The notes beneath the pieces are model-generated. The model did no database searches. It saw nothing but the letters and a program-made list of their open reading frames with translations, and was not told the DNA's origin. The position numbers and the translations under genes are program-made. DNA of 64,000 bases. Source: Rutidosis leptorrhynchoides (taxonomy: Eukaryota; Streptophyta; Magnoliopsida; Asterales; Asteraceae). Below are positions 48,279-61,271 of the stretch, one piece after another. Position 1 is the first letter of the stretch; the number at the start of each line of letters is the position of its first letter. Where the stretch lies: positions 192,526,001 to 192,590,000 of the forward strand of contig NC_092337.1 of the NCBI RefSeq assembly GCF_046630445.1, given 5' to 3'.

Positions 48279-50930
48279 ATGTGTGAGAGAGTGAGAGAGA
48301 GAAACAGGTTCAATGGAGCGGTTGGCGGCAATAGGAGGGGCACGGCAGCGGCGGATGGAAGCAGCAATGGAAACAACTACGGGTACAACAACAACGCGAA
48401 GGTAAATTGTCGGAAAATCACATATTTTCTCTTCTTTAACTTTCCAATAACCTGGGTGGTGGAAGATCTATGGCGGCTCTTCAAAAAATATGGAGCGATA
48501 GCAGAAATCTATATGGCTCGTAGAAACCTGCCAAATGGACAGAAATTTGGTTTTGTTCGATATGAAAAAGTTGCAAATCCGGAAAGATTGGCAGAGCGAT
48601 TGAGAAACATCAAGTTCAATGACGATTCATATCTTCGGGCTTACGTTGCAAGAAGTGAAAAAGGAAACACCGGTATTCTAGACCAAAGAAATCCCAGATT
48701 GGAGAACCAATGCAATCACACTTCCAAACGATACGAATATGTTTACGATGGGAGAAGATTCAACGATGTTACTACTAATTCAAACCGATTCCAAAATCAT
48801 AATCAAATCCCTCCCTTCCCACCTCTGCCCCCCATACCGGATCGACATAACCCTAATCACTTCCTTCCCCTCAACCCTACCCCTAATCGCCACAAACACC
48901 AACAAACTAACGCCTTTGCAAACCAACAGCATAACCAACATAACCAACAACATTACCATCACCACCAACACCAACCACTCAATCTTAATCAGCAAATGCC
49001 AAATAAACATCCTGAACCCTCACCTTTTCCCTCTACAAAACCCAAACCGACCAATGTTAATCACATCCCCCAACAGCACCACAAAACACCTACCCAAAAC
49101 AAAACCGCACAAACCACACATAAACAAACAAACACTAGTTGGCAACCAAAACAATACAACCCACATAACATCCCACAACCTCTAAACCCCCAGGTCCAAG
49201 CAAACTTAGAAACTTACAATAAAGCCTTTGCTGGTAGAACGATTGAATTAGATGATGAAAATGGTTGCGAAGAAAATTTGAAGAATGCCCTTACGAGTAA
49301 TGTCCCAAATCTAGACCTCCTTGAACAAATTCATTGCTTATGTGAAGAGGAAGGACTCAACAAGTTTATAATCAAATATTTGGGGGGTCTAGACATCATG
49401 ATTATATTGGATTCAGAGGCCTGTATGGAAAATATTCTAGCAAATGAAGACCACAATATTCGTAAATGGATCCAAAACATCCGTAAATGGGACATCAATC
49501 TCATCAATCCGGGTAGACTATCGTGGATAAGCATTTATGGAGTCCCGGTATCATGTTGGTGCGAAATGACTTTCAAGAAAATAGCTTCGTGGTGGGGAAT
49601 GGTACTCAACACCAGGAATTGCACCATAACTCAACAAAACCAAAACCTTATAGCAGGAAAGGTACTGATAAAAGTTAGAGGATCGAATCCCATTGAAGAA
49701 TCTTTAGGGCTCAAATATAGATCAACAATTCATTATATCCGTGCAACTGAAGAGCTCAGAAATAATGTCGAATTAGATATTGAAAGCGACGATGAAGATG
49801 CTTCGTTTGATGATTGGGCCTCGGATGGAAATTCCCAAAACGATTTTAACTCCGACGATGAATCGGTGCCGGAAACCGAAATCCCAGATGAAAAGTCTAA
49901 ATCAAAGGTGGAAGAAGAAACGTCAAAGTGCATGGGAACAAACAGAAACTTTTCTGGCGGTAATGATGTTCACGACTCCCAAAATCAACAGATTAATGAT
50001 GATGGCTCTATTGGAAATCCCCCATCTCATGAGGTAAACCTAATAAATTCACTGGCACAATCTCCCAATACCCATGACCAAACCATGTCGGACCGGCCCA
50101 AAAACAGAACACCAATAGAAACAAGCCCAACTCCCTTTTTAAACCCAACATAAAAAATAATCATAGCGATCCCAACAACAAAATCCACCCCTAACCCAAC
50201 TAATCCTTTTCCAAACCCCCTAGCCTAATCACCAAATCACCCTGTAAAAGATCCAACTACCGAAAGAACCCCAATTACCCCAATCACATTCACAACCAAC
50301 CTTGCACAAGAAAATAAACCGATACCCAAACCAAAAGATGCTCAAAACACCCCTACAAACAAACCTATGACTGCAAACCACACCCTCTCTCAAACAGAAA
50401 CCCTCTCCCCTCCACTTTCGATGCAAGGTAAAAACACATCTCAAATCCTTACCCCAAACTCTAGCCCCATTCGGATCGCTAACCTATTTGATACTCCTCC
50501 ATCGGCTACACCTCAAATTCCCTTAAACCAAAATCCCAATATCCCACTGCAACTAAAAACCTCTACACAAATGTACACTAAACCAACCCGTCACCCTAAC
50601 CATAACCAAGTAGTCTCTAACCAGACTCGTCAAATGCCACCAAACTTACCACGTCACCCCAGCCAGAACCAAACCGACACTAACCAAACCCTACCATCTC
50701 ATCACCATAGCCAGATTCTAAAACCTACATCAAAAACCAAGTCAAAGAAAAAAACACCCAACACCGTTTGTAGCCTCAAAACCACCTCAAAAATCCTCAG
50801 ATTCAAAAGTTTAGCAAGGAATAAACCTATCTCAAGCAGACCCACATCCACTTCTTCTAAAGAAAAGTCGAATGAATCGTCAGACAGTGTGGGTCTGAAT
50901 GAATTTGGAAATAAGTTAGGGTTACGTTAG
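48279..50930 (+). pseudogene. LINE ORF1 (RNA-binding protein), interrupted
   Basis: The ATG at 48279 is the first inside the element; the frame also opens upstream in the target duplication and flank (48249), but those codons are host DNA. Residues about 45-130 form an RRM with RNP2 (TYFLFFNF) and RNP1 (KFGFVRYE, 89-96). A long Pro/Asn/His/Gln-rich linker follows, then a DUF4283-like region (GRLSWISIYGVPVSCW). In-frame TAA codons at 50151 and 50226 split off the Pro/Thr-rich C-terminal part, which continues in the same frame and ends with a basic KSLARNKP-type tail at 50930. Role in the family: binds element RNA and helps the endonuclease/RT. Confidence 0.75.
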
Positions 50931-50989
50931 GGTTTTTACCCCCAATGACATACCCATCTTATTGTCTCTCAGTTTTATATAGTTTCCCA

Positions 50990-53900
50990 ATGAAGATAAT
51001 ATCAATCAATATACGAGGTTTCGGGAAAGATGATAATTCGGAAAGTAAGGTAGGGTGGTTTAGGAGATTACGCTTAAGTGAACGTCCAGAAGTTGTGTTG
51101 ATACAAGAAAGTAAATGCAATCGAGTAGATGACAAATGGATTGAGTTTATATGGGGTTCATCAAATGTCCGTTATCTACAAAAAGAAAAGGTAGGTCAAT
51201 CGGGAGGTATGTTACTATTGTGGGATCCCAATATTGTCGACGTAATTGATGCTGTAGAAGGACAATTTTTCCTGGCAATCCGAGGCAAATGGCAAGGAAA
51301 AATAAATGATACGATAGTGGTAAACGTCTATGGGCCGCATAAAGATGACGAAAACAAAAAGTTCTGGGACAGCTTGCAAGGTTTGATGTCATTTGATAAT
51401 GATGAATGGGTGATAGGTGGTGACTTTATTGAAGTTAGATCGCAAGATGAACGACAAAATTCTATTTTCATAGAACGTAGAGCAAAGCTTTTCAACAATT
51501 TCATAGAACAAAGTCATCTCATCGAAGTTCCACTTTTAGGCAAGAAATTCACAAAAATTAGCGACGATGGAAAAAAATTTAGTAAATTGGATCGGTTTCT
51601 TGTCTCCAAAGCTTTTATCAATACATGGGGTGATGTTTCAACCATAACCTTAGATCAAAAATCCCTTGATCACTACCCTCTAATGCTACGGGACAGTAAC
51701 CAAAACTTTGGTCCCAAGCCATTCAAGATTTTTAACATCCGGCTCGAAATTAAAGAGGTTGAACAAATTATCATCGAGGCTTGGAATCTAAACGTCTTCG
51801 GTTCAAGGCCTGACTGCATCTTTAGAAACAAACTAAAAAATGTTAAAGAAGCACTCAGGAAGTTGAGTAAATTTAAATATGGTCCTTTAGATATTGAATT
51901 GGACAAATGGAAAAGGGCTACGGATGAGTTTGAATCTAAAGCAGAAGCAGGTATGATCTCGGATTTGGAAAGAATTGAATGGCTTCAGGCCCGTGCAATG
52001 AGACTAAAAAAGGAAAAAGAAAAAGCCTCCATGTTAAGGCAAAAGGCCCGACTTAGGTGGGCGGCAGAGGGAGATGACAACACATCTTTTTTCCATTCCA
52101 TGATCCCAAGGAACAACAATAAGTTGAGCATCAGAGGGTTGCACATAAATGGCACGTGGGTCGAATCACCAGATGCAATTAAGGATTAGATTCTTGGACA
52201 CTTTGCAAAATTATTCGAACAGACAAATACCAGCAACCCTGACTTCGGTTCCATTGAGCACCTTAACTTTTCGAAACTAAACCACGAAGATCAACAAATG
52301 TTGGAAGCTCCTTTTTGTGAGTTGGAAATCTGGGACTCAATAAATAGTTGTGATTCGGACAAGGCTCCTGGACCCGATGGTTTCAACATTGGTTTCTATA
52401 AAAATTCTTTTGGTTGATTAAAGAAGATTTGAAGAAAGCGATCGAATGGTTCTGGCATAATGGTCAAATTTTGAATGGATGCAATGCATCCTTCTTCACC
52501 CTAATTCCAAAGACACCTAATCCAACAAACCTCGGGAAATATAGACCGATTAGCCTCATCGGAAGTTACTACAAAATCATCGCAAAGTTGCTCGCTAATC
52601 GAATTCAAAGAATCATTCATAAAATCATTGGGCCCGAGCAAAGTGCGTTCATTAAAGGTAGATACATCCTTGATGGCATTCTTATAGCAAATGAAACCGT
52701 TGATGAGCTAAAATTCCAAAAGAATAAAGGTCTAATTTTCAAAACGGACTTCCAAAAAGCTTTTGATAGTATAAGATGAGATTTCCTCCTTACTATGATG
52801 AAGTACATGGGGTTTGGAGAGAGATGGTTATCTTGGATTTCAGCGTGCTTGAGTTCGGCATCAATCTCTATACTTGTAAACGGGTCGCTTACAAAAGAGT
52901 TTAAGATGCAAAGAGGTGTTCGTCAAGGTGATCCCATGTCTCCATATCTATTCATAATGGCAGTTGAAGGTCTAAATTTGCTAGTGAAACATGCGATAAA
53001 CAATAAGCTCTTCAAAGGATTGGAAATTGGTCTAGATAAAGTAATGCTCTCCCACCTACAATATGCCGACGACACCATTTTCTTTGGCGAATGAAATAGA
53101 AGATTTGCGGGTAATCTCATTAAACTCCTCGATTGTTTTGAAATCTTTTCGGGCTTGAAAGTGAACCTATCAAAAATTTGCTTATATGGTGTTGGTGTAA
53201 GAAAAGAGCTTGTCGAAAACATGGCAAATTATATGGGATGCCATGTGGGTACCTTTCCTTTCACCTATCTAGGAATCCCAATTGGTCAGAGAATGAAAAA
53301 TACTAAGGATTGGGAAAAGATCATTGAAAAGTTCCAAAAAAGGCTTTCGGATTGGAAAGCGAAATCGTTGTCTTTCGGGGGCCGACTCACTCTCATCAAA
53401 TCCGTAATTAGTAGTCTTCCATTATACGCTTTCTCCCTATTCCGTGCGCCATCCTGTGTCCTCAACTTGCTCGAAGGTATGAGACGTAACGTTTTTTGGG
53501 GAGGGACGGGTGAACACTCAAAAATCTCGTGGGTTAAATGGGGAAAAATACTTTTACCTTATGAGGGCGGGGGACTCAATATTGGAACACTAAAAGCAAC
53601 AAATCTTTCTCTATTAGGGAAATGGTGGTGTCATTTCAATAATGAGTCTAATGTCGTATGGGTCAAAGTTATAAAGAGTTTATATGGGCGGGGCGGAGGG
53701 TTGGGATCTCATGATTTATCACATGGTATTAACAGGAACTAGTCTTGGAATGCAGTAAGGAGAGTGGGAATCAACATCGACTGCCTCAATATTCCATTTA
53801 CGAAATCATTCAAGAAAGTAATAAGCACAGGTGATGATACTTTTTTTTGGAAAGATCTGTGGTTAGATGACACCCCCTTGTGTGAAAAATATGGAAGGCT

Positions 53901-54687
53901 TTATCGTCTCGAGTTGAATCAAAATGTGATGCTAGCTAATAGACTCATCAAGGAGGGGTGTGAATGGAGAACAAACAAGGATTGGACCCGCAACCCTACA
54001 GGTAGAACAAGAAGCGATATCGAAGACTTGCTCACCTCCATTAACAGCTTCAACTATAACAATGCCCAATGCGATTCGTGGAAATGGATCCTCCATAGCT
54101 CCGGTCGGTTTCATTGTTCGGTTCTAGGTTCGTTGATAAATCAAAACATTCTCCGAGCCGATCCTATAGCAAAAGAGACACTACGTAATAATCTTGTACC
54201 CCAAAAGCTTGGTATTTTTGTTTGGAGATGTAGAATGGGGAGGTTACCGGTTTTAACCGAACTAGACAAAAGAGGCGTGGATTTAAATTCGGTTAGATGT
54301 CCAGTTTGCAATAATGACATCGAAACCGTTGATCACTTCCTCATCAATTGCTCCTTTGCAAAAGATATTTGGTCAAGAGTTCGTAGGTGGTGGAACATAT
54401 CAAGTCCAATGTGCCTGAATCGAGAGGAACTGTTTATAGGCAAACGAAGTGCAAACCAAGCGAATAATATCTCAAGTATATGGTAAGCCATCTAATGGAT
54501 ATGTGGTTACTTACTTTAGAAGAATAGAAACAATTGCATTTTCCAAAAGAAAAAAGGCAATGCTCCTATGATCCTAAATGAAATTCAAATAAAATCCTTT
54601 GAATGGATTTCAAGGCGTTGGAGTAACTGTTCCCTTGAATGGAATAATTGGCTCGTCAACCCCTCGTCTTTTGACGATCATGACTAA
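50990..54687 (+). pseudogene. LINE ORF2 (endonuclease-reverse transcriptase), interrupted
   Basis: Starts MKIISINIRGFG, the usual plant L1 endonuclease opening; an in-frame ATG at 50945 gives 15 extra residues. Endonuclease motifs: LIQESK, VNVYGP, GGDF, LDRFL and DHYP (the usual Ser before the last is Leu, and Asn after GGDF is Ile). RT: APGPDG, FTLIPKT, KYRPISLI, FKTDFQKAFDS, RQGDPMSPYLF and YADD (53062-53073). The zf-RVT end is CPVC...DHFLINC (about 54299-54351). In-frame stops lie at 52187, 52777, 53092, 53740, 54484, 54493 and 54517, and one base is lost near 52400. Four of the stops replace expected Trp codons. The final TAA is at 54685. Confidence 0.85.
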
Positions 54688-54870
54688 TTACCCCTAGTGC
54701 TGCTCGACGTCGAAGTCTGCATGTTTTGTTTCGTTCCCTTTCTTTCTTGGAATAGATAATATGTAATTGTCATTTGTTATTTTCTTTTCAAGTTGTACAA
54801 GGCATTTCCTCATATGCCTCTAATGTATCCTTTTTAATTTAATAATATTTCTCTTTGCCTTTCAAAAAAA

Positions 54871-54886
54871 ATATTATTCACACGAA
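54871..54886 (+). repeat. LINE target-site duplication, right copy
   Basis: Exact repeat of 48261-48276, directly after the A-run. Confidence 0.9.
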
Positions 54887-55080
54887 TGTATTCATAACAA
54901 ATTTATGATGGTGTAATAGTTATAGTATTATTTAAACATTCAAACATTCATGTTTAAACTAATGTGTATAAACTACTCTAGTTATGGACTCACTTACAAA
55001 GTGCATATATGTTGTGAATGTATCATTCTGATACGTTTGAGCATATATTTTAAGTGACATGCTTCCAAAGTTTAATTCAG

Positions 55081-55148
55081 TGCTTAAGGCTTTGACCACC
55101 CTACTATTCTATCATGCTTAAGGCTTTGACCACCCTACTATTCTATCA
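55081..55148 (+). repeat. 34-bp tandem duplication
   Basis: Two identical units (55081-55114, 55115-55148) beginning TGCTTAAGGCTTTGACCACC. The DNA around it, 54887-55460, shows no gene. Confidence 0.9.
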
Positions 55149-55689
55149 TAAAATATATGACAATTATACTTAGTTTCGTTTCAGTGTTTAATTTTAGTAG
55201 CATTACTACATTACAGTAAATCATATCTGACCAAAGACAAATTAGCAATCTGAATACTTGATGTAAATCTTAATCTTAATAGTTTATATATCATTGATGT
55301 GAATACACCTTTGTTCCATCCTTGTCGTACCTGTATTATGTAATCAGCATATTATTCGGTCCATATACTTGTATATTACAACTTCCAACACTTGATCCTT
55401 GAATACTAAACAAACTTATACACTTAAGTCTAGATTGAAAAGACATTATGATAAAAATGCATAACATATTTTTCGGTTCGGTATACCAAAACTCCTCGAT
55501 CCGGTTCGGTTTCAGTCAGGTTCGATCCGATCCTCGGTTTTTTCAATTTTTTCTCGTACCATGTACACCCCTATTATTTTATAAACTTAAAAACAAAACC
55601 CTTTTATATAAAGTTTGTATTCTTTTGTTTGCTGAATGTTTTTTGAAAATGGTAATATATTTATAGGTTTTACAGAAATAGTTAAAAAA

Positions 55690-55870
55690 AATTATAAACA
55701 TGGGAAAACCGGTTATTCAAAGGCCGGTTTGATAGTTTGAACACCAAACAGGCTTTTCATTTGCCGATTTGGGTGTTTTCATTCGTCACCGTTACAAGAA
55801 ATTAGGGCTTTGGCTGTGGACCCGTACAAATAACCAAACCGGCATTTGAAATGCCAGTTTATAATTTTTT
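55690..55870. repeat. Cluster of AACCGGC...GCCGGTT palindromic words
   Basis: Several imperfect copies of a short palindrome: AAACCGGCATTTGAAATGCC near 55845, AAACCGGTTATTCAAAGGCC near 55709, and related words (AACACCAAACAGGC, TTTGCCGATTTGGG) between. They can form a set of hairpins just beyond the 3' end of the mobile-domain gene. Function unknown. Confidence 0.5.
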
Positions 55871-56103
55871 ATTTTTTATTTTTTTCTTATTTATGTTATG
55901 TTTATGTTATTTAATATTTAATATGACTTTTATATAATTATTTTCATCAATTAATTATTTATTAGTTTATTAATAATGAGTTTATTTTTTGTTTTTCATA
56001 ATATATTATATTTTTATTATTTAATTAAAATAATTTGTAGTTCGTAAAACGAGTTCAATTATTAAATTATTCATTATAATAAAATATAACAAAAATACAT
56101 TCA

Positions 56104-56286
56104 TTAAAACAAGTCCGACGGCAGAATATCCTGAATCCATCTGAACTGTCTGCATACCCTATCTGGGAGATGCATCTCAATCGTAGCCCAAAATAGAATA
56201 GCGCCACGGTATGTCCATAAGTTAACATCAGCTCTACACTCAGTGGGTAGTCGGTTGATAATTGTTCGATAGGGAAGCCAAAGAAA
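56104..56286 (-). pseudogene. Plant mobile domain gene, exon 4 (last)
   Basis: Codes for FLWLPYRTIINRLP...CRADVNLWTYRGAILFWATIEMHLPDRVCRQF, the C-terminal part of the aminotransferase-like plant mobile domain (PMD, MAIN/MAIL1 family), whose members share W.PY, I.F..VE.H.PDRV.RQF. Acceptor AG at 56287-56288 (TTGTTGAAG), stop TAA at 56104-56106. It joins exon 3 in phase 0. The gene stops soon after the PMD, without a phosphatase or other extra domain. Confidence 0.75.
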
Positions 56287-56378
56287 CTTCAACAACATAA
56301 TAAGATATTAGGGCTTTTTTAATACCTACATATAATTTATAAACTTTATATATAGATTTATATATCCTCGTTATATAC

Positions 56379-56399
56379 CTCAGTAGGGCGTATCGTCGA
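56379..56399 (-). pseudogene. Plant mobile domain gene, exon 3, distal part
   Basis: 21 bases coding for STIRPTE, cut off from the rest of exon 3 by solo LTR D. Donor GAG|GTATAT at 56378. The CAATG duplication copy at 56400-56404 adjoins it. Confidence 0.6.
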
Positions 56400-56704
56400 C
56401 AATGTGTAGAGACCCGTCCTAATCCATCTTGACGAATACATTACATTTGGTTACGTCGCGATGTACTTGACCTCTATATGATACATTTTACAAACATTGC
56501 ATTCGTTTTTAAAAGACAAACTTTCATTACATCGAAAGTTGACGGCATGCATACTATTTCATAATATATCCAACTATAATTGACTTAATAATAATCTTGA
56601 TGAACTCGGCGACTCGAATGCAACGTCTTTTGAAATATGTCATGAATGACTCCAAAGAATATCTCTAATATGAGCAAATGCACAGCGGAAGATTTCTTTC
56701 ATAC

Positions 56705-57220
56705 CTGAGAATAAACATGCTTTAAAGTGTCAACCAAAAGGTTGGTGAGTTCATTAGTATATCATAAACATTCATTTCCATCATTTTAATAGACCACAGG
56801 ATTTCATATATTTAATTGCACACGTAACCCGAGTACAAAATAACACGCGTAACCCGCGAATTAAAAATCATTCATATGGTGAACGCTTGATAACCGACTT
56901 AACTTTAATGCATAGAATATCCCCAAACAGAACCTCTCGTCTGTATAATAATAATAATCTCGAAGTACTAAAGCATCCGTACCCCGGATGGGACTTATCG
57001 AGGTCCACAGATCTATCTTTAGGATTCGCGTCAATTAGGGGCAACACCCGTTTCCTAATTATTAGGTTACCAAGCTAAAAGGGGTGATATTCAATATTCA
57101 TAATCCAGCCATAGAATGTAGTTTTTGATCACTTGTGTCTATTTCATAAGTAATTAATAAAATCAGCGCATGTATTCTCACTCCCAAAAATATATATGAA
57201 AAGGAAGTAATGAAACTCAC
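56705..57220 (-). other. Putative leader intron in solo LTR D
   Basis: Minus strand donor GTGAGTTTCATTAC (57220) and acceptor TTATTCTCAG|GTATGAAAG (56705), 516 bases, matching the C and E LTRs. Confidence 0.5.
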
Positions 57221-57591
57221 AATACGATATTTTGTAGTAAAAATATGCATATGACGCAACTGAACAATTTGCAGGGTTGACCTCGGATTCACGAACCTAT
57301 ATCATTTATGTATATATATACATACATAATTGTAATCAAATAAATTCATATATTATATCTTAAATTATATATCTTATATATTTAATTTGTACATATTTAA
57401 AATAGTTAATATTTATATATTTTAATATTATATTTAAAATCAATAATTTTTTATATGTAAATATTTATATAAATAATCTTTATATATATAAATATATGTA
57501 ATATTATGGTAGTTGGAATATATATACACTTATATAGAAATATTTATTTGTTATAATAATAATATTGTTAATGTAAAAGTAGTAGTAGTAG

Positions 57592-57843
<252 letters not shown>

Positions 57844-58087
57844 CACTTTTAATTTTAATAAAAAATAAGTTTAATAATAATGAAAATTCTAATATTAGTC
57901 TTAATGATAATATCACTAATTTTAATGATGAGAGTCATTATGATAATCATAATAAGGATAATACTATTCCTAATAATAATGATAATATTAATAATCAGTG
58001 TTAATAATAATAATAAATGACAACAATATTAATAATATTAATAACAATAAGAGTAATAATAATAACTACCTCACTAGAAAAAGCTCC

Positions 58088-58166
58088 AAAAAGAATAACT
58101 GCCCATGCCCAGGCTCGAACCCAAGACCTCTCGTTTCACGCCAACACACTGCCAAACCATTTGCTC
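58088..58166 (-). ncRNA. tRNA-like block in solo LTR D
   Basis: Minus strand TTTGGCAGTGTGTTGGCGTG resembles an A-box region, GGGTTCGAGCC (58112-58122) is a near-consensus B box, and T5 follows at 58088-58092. Better preserved than the copies in C. Spacing between boxes is roughly tRNA-sized, but no convincing cloverleaf was found. Confidence 0.5.
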
Positions 58167-60360
58167 TGCAATGCTTTTCTGTTTTAACTTGCATCTTAAA
58201 TCTATATAACCAATATATGTATCTGTTCTTTCTTCTTCATAACCCAAGACCCAATTAATATCTTCATACACATTTTATCATATTACGTATCATCTTTCTG
58301 TTTCATAATCTTATCATCATCTTCATATATCATCCTCATAATCCCTATCTCATCTTAATTATCTTTCCATTACTAATTAATCATCATTTTTTTTTATCAT
58401 AACCATCTTATTCTTAATCATCAATTACCATTGAATAATTAAGAGAAACATAAGAATCGTTTACTTTGTTATTACTTCAGCCTAATATATTAATTTATCT
58501 AAGCCTTAATAATCAAACCCATTATAGCCTAGTCCCTTTGTTTCGTTCAATGGATCTACGAAACTCAAAACATGGCGTGTTTGTGTTTTACACCGTAACT
58601 AGGAGTACCGACTGAACTAGTTCACAAAACTAAATGGGCCGTAGCATCCCAACAACCATTGTAACCCATGTATCAATTGAAAGACCCAATCCCTTCTCAC
58701 CTAAATTGTAACAAAAGGGTGTATGTATATAGTAGTTCGTTCGGAAGTAGAATAATAACTTTAAAAGCAATCAAGTGGCTGAGATGTTGCTGTCGGCCAA
58801 TGAAAGAAAAAGGAAAGGAATTCCCACGTTCACTTTAATACTTTACATCTAACAAATGCTTTAATTGATTAGGAATTATTATATTCGGTAGTGGGGGTTT
58901 TTGTTGGTTTTTAAAAAAAAATAGATAACGGTTTAAAGTGATGGTGGCTTTTGGGTTCACAAAGATAACAAAAAAATGTGGTGGTGGTTCATGCTTTGGT
59001 CGATAGAATAAGAGGAGAGGATAGAAAATAAAGGAAGGTGGTGATTATAGTCGATGATGGGTCTTGATAAAGAAAAACAATCAAAGACAGGAACAGTAGA
59101 GTAATCGAATTACCTCAAGAGGTTTAGTGATGGTGATCAACGATGAAGATGGTGATTATGGGTATTGTTTTTGTTCGCAAAAGAAAGAAACAGAAAAAGG
59201 TATCCAAGGTAGTTTGTAGAGTTGAGAGTGGTGGTTTGTTGTGGTTACGAAAGAAAAATAAGGTGGCTCGACGGAGGTGGTGATCGAAAGTGGTAACCGA
59301 TGGTGAAGTGGTAGTGTTCGGTTGATGATAACACGAAGTAATTAATAGCTCACGATGGTGGTTGATATGGTTTACAAGGATGGTGTTTGTGCTCGTCAAA
59401 AGTAGAAAGAAACAGAAAATCGATTATGGTGGTTCGGGTGGTATAACACGTAGCATCATATCGGGTTTCATGGGTTTGTGTTGATTTGGGTTGTTCGAAG
59501 ATGATAGTGTTGTGTATCCTCATGTATCAGCTGTGAATCAGAATAGTAGCAACAACAAGGGATGGTTCGAGTGGTGGAGGTGGTGATCTTAGTGATGGTG
59601 AGGTGACTCTCGGTGATGGTGGCCGTTTGTTCAATAAGATATTTAGGTGATGAATGCTCAAATATGCACGTATATGTATATGTTTATATAGAGCATGATG
59701 GATATATCATAATATATATTAGTATGTTAGTCAAATGAAATGAAAGAATCAATAAACAGTTATTTGATTGATAATTCAGGTTCACGGGTGTTGATCAACC
59801 AATTGAAAATATAATATTATTAATAATAATAAATGTGTATATAATTAAATATCTTACCGACAGTTTTATTAGGTATAATATTTCGTACCCCGTTGTCAAT
59901 CAGTGACGGATAAAAGTCTTCAGAATAAAATCCCCAAATTTTTATATTAATTATCTTTATTTATTTTGGTCGTTATGGTATAATATTGGACATTAATTAT
60001 TTAAAATTATTAAATGAAAATTAAATCAACTGTCCGCGCCCGAATTCGAGTAGAATATAAAAAGTTCTAAAATTTAACTAATAGCTCCTAAATACATTTT
60101 TAATAAGTCTATAATTTATAGAACTCAGTTTCGGATCATCGTTTAGTTTAAAATCGTATAAGTTTGAATAAAACTTACTTAATATCAATCGGGATATCAA
60201 ATAAGTATTACAATCATTTAATTTTTAATATACTTTATTTATATATATAGATATATTTTAAATAATAATTATTATAATATCCTATTTTTATTTTATTTTA
60301 CATAATTAAATTTTAATAGCAATAACATATAATATTTCAAATTATATTTTCAATTACCAA

Positions 60361-60391
<31 letters not shown>

Positions 60392-60571
60392 ATACACACA
60401 CATATCTATTTACAATTAATTGTTCGTGAATCGTCGAAACTGTTCGAAGGTAATTGAATACATGAACATAGTTCCAAAATTTTTGAGACTCAATATTATA
60501 GACTTTGCTTATCGTGTCAGAAACATATAAAGATCAAGTTTAAATTTGGTCAAAATTTTTGGGTCATGACA

Positions 60572-60638
60572 CAATGCTGAGCGACACGTACTCAATACAT
60601 GTGTGGGTGTAAGTTCGAAGCTCCGGCGTCCGTACCAC
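60572..60638 (-). pseudogene. Plant mobile domain gene, exon 3, proximal part
   Basis: Acceptor AATGTAG at 60639-60640; codes for WYGRRSFELTPTHVLSTCRSAL, then meets solo LTR D. The R..W...TPTHVL pattern is typical of PMD proteins. Intron 2 (60639-60724) is 86 bases with GT-AG ends, and the Arg codon is split across it (AG|G). Confidence 0.65.
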
Positions 60639-60724
60639 CTACATTAATGAAAGTAACTTATATAGTTACAAATACTCAAAAGAACTAGAAGTAACTAGAA
60701 GTATATAAAGTACAAATAATATAC

Positions 60725-61271
60725 CTCACACCATACGGTCCATCCAAAGGAGCATTGGATGTCAAGACTATATCGTGCAAAAGACGTGGCGCAAGACTAG
60801 GAATTCTTTCATACAACCAATGTTGCACTAAAAGCATCGCACCATTTATGCCTGATTGGTCAGTCTTTTCAGCTGTACAACACAAATTTCTATATACATG
60901 TGCGAGCACCGCACTTCCCCATCTCAAACTTTCAAATTTGATGAGGTGATGCACATAGTTTAACGGAGCACTAGTCGAATTACCGTCGGGGAATAGAAAG
61001 GAAGACAAGCCAGCTAAGAAATAAATACTAGCCCGTTGTTGGTGAGATCTATCAGTCCCACTAACGGGCTCATTCAACTTCGCGCATGAAGCAGATATTA
61101 AGATGTGTCCTGATTTTATTTTACTAGGAGGAACATCAATCCCTAAATATTGGCCAGCAAAATCAGACCATGGATCTGGCGTCATGTTGTTCCATACACC
61201 CGACACAACATCTCCATTTATGGGTAAACCCCATAAAATTTGAACATCTTGCAACGTTATCGTTGCTTCTC
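60725..61271 (-). pseudogene. Plant mobile domain gene, exon 2
   Basis: 547 bases, open throughout. Codes for GEATITLQDVQILWGLPINGDVVSG near its start, a hallmark of the plant mobile domain, then a Trp/Asp-rich segment (NMTPDPWSDF), SGTDRSHQQRASIYFLAGLSSFLFPDGN and WLYERIPSLAPRLL. Acceptor TTTGCGTAG at 61272 and donor GAG|GTATAT at 60724. The Gly codon is split across intron 1 (G|GA), restoring FPIGEAT. PMD proteins act in the nucleus in silencing and genome stability (MAIN, MAIL1 in Arabidopsis), and the domain is also carried by transposons. This copy cannot make a normal product because of the LTR in exon 3. Confidence 0.8.

Larger units (their letters stand above)
48277..54870 (+). mobile_element. 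L1-type LINE, near full length, decayed
   Basis: 6594 bases between perfect 16-bp duplications, ending in a short A-run (54864-54870). ORF1 has an RRM and a DUF4283-like region; ORF2 has AP endonuclease, RT with YADD and a C-terminal zinc-binding domain. The 5' end starts just before the ORF1 ATG (two bases), so a little of the 5' untranslated region may be missing. Several stops and one frameshift disable it. The exact duplication argues for a fairly recent insertion despite these changes. Confidence 0.92.
47144..55573. mobile_element. Possible hAT-like element, split by a LINE
   Basis: The left end TAGGGTTATGCATGGTAC and the reverse complement of the right end, TAGGGGTGTACATGGTAC, match at 15 of 18 positions and resemble hAT terminal repeats. 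Candidate 8-bp flanks GTTTTTTA and TTATTTTA agree at six positions only. Both ends are followed inward by GGTTCGG/ACCGAACC-rich DNA. Excluding the LINE and one copy of its duplication, about 1.8 kb remain, with no transposase ORF, so it would be non-autonomous. The ends could also be two independent remnants. Confidence 0.35.

Noticed and set aside
58074-59399. Short ORFs inside solo LTR D
   Set aside because: No domains; at the equivalent places in other LTRs of the lineage the frames are not kept.
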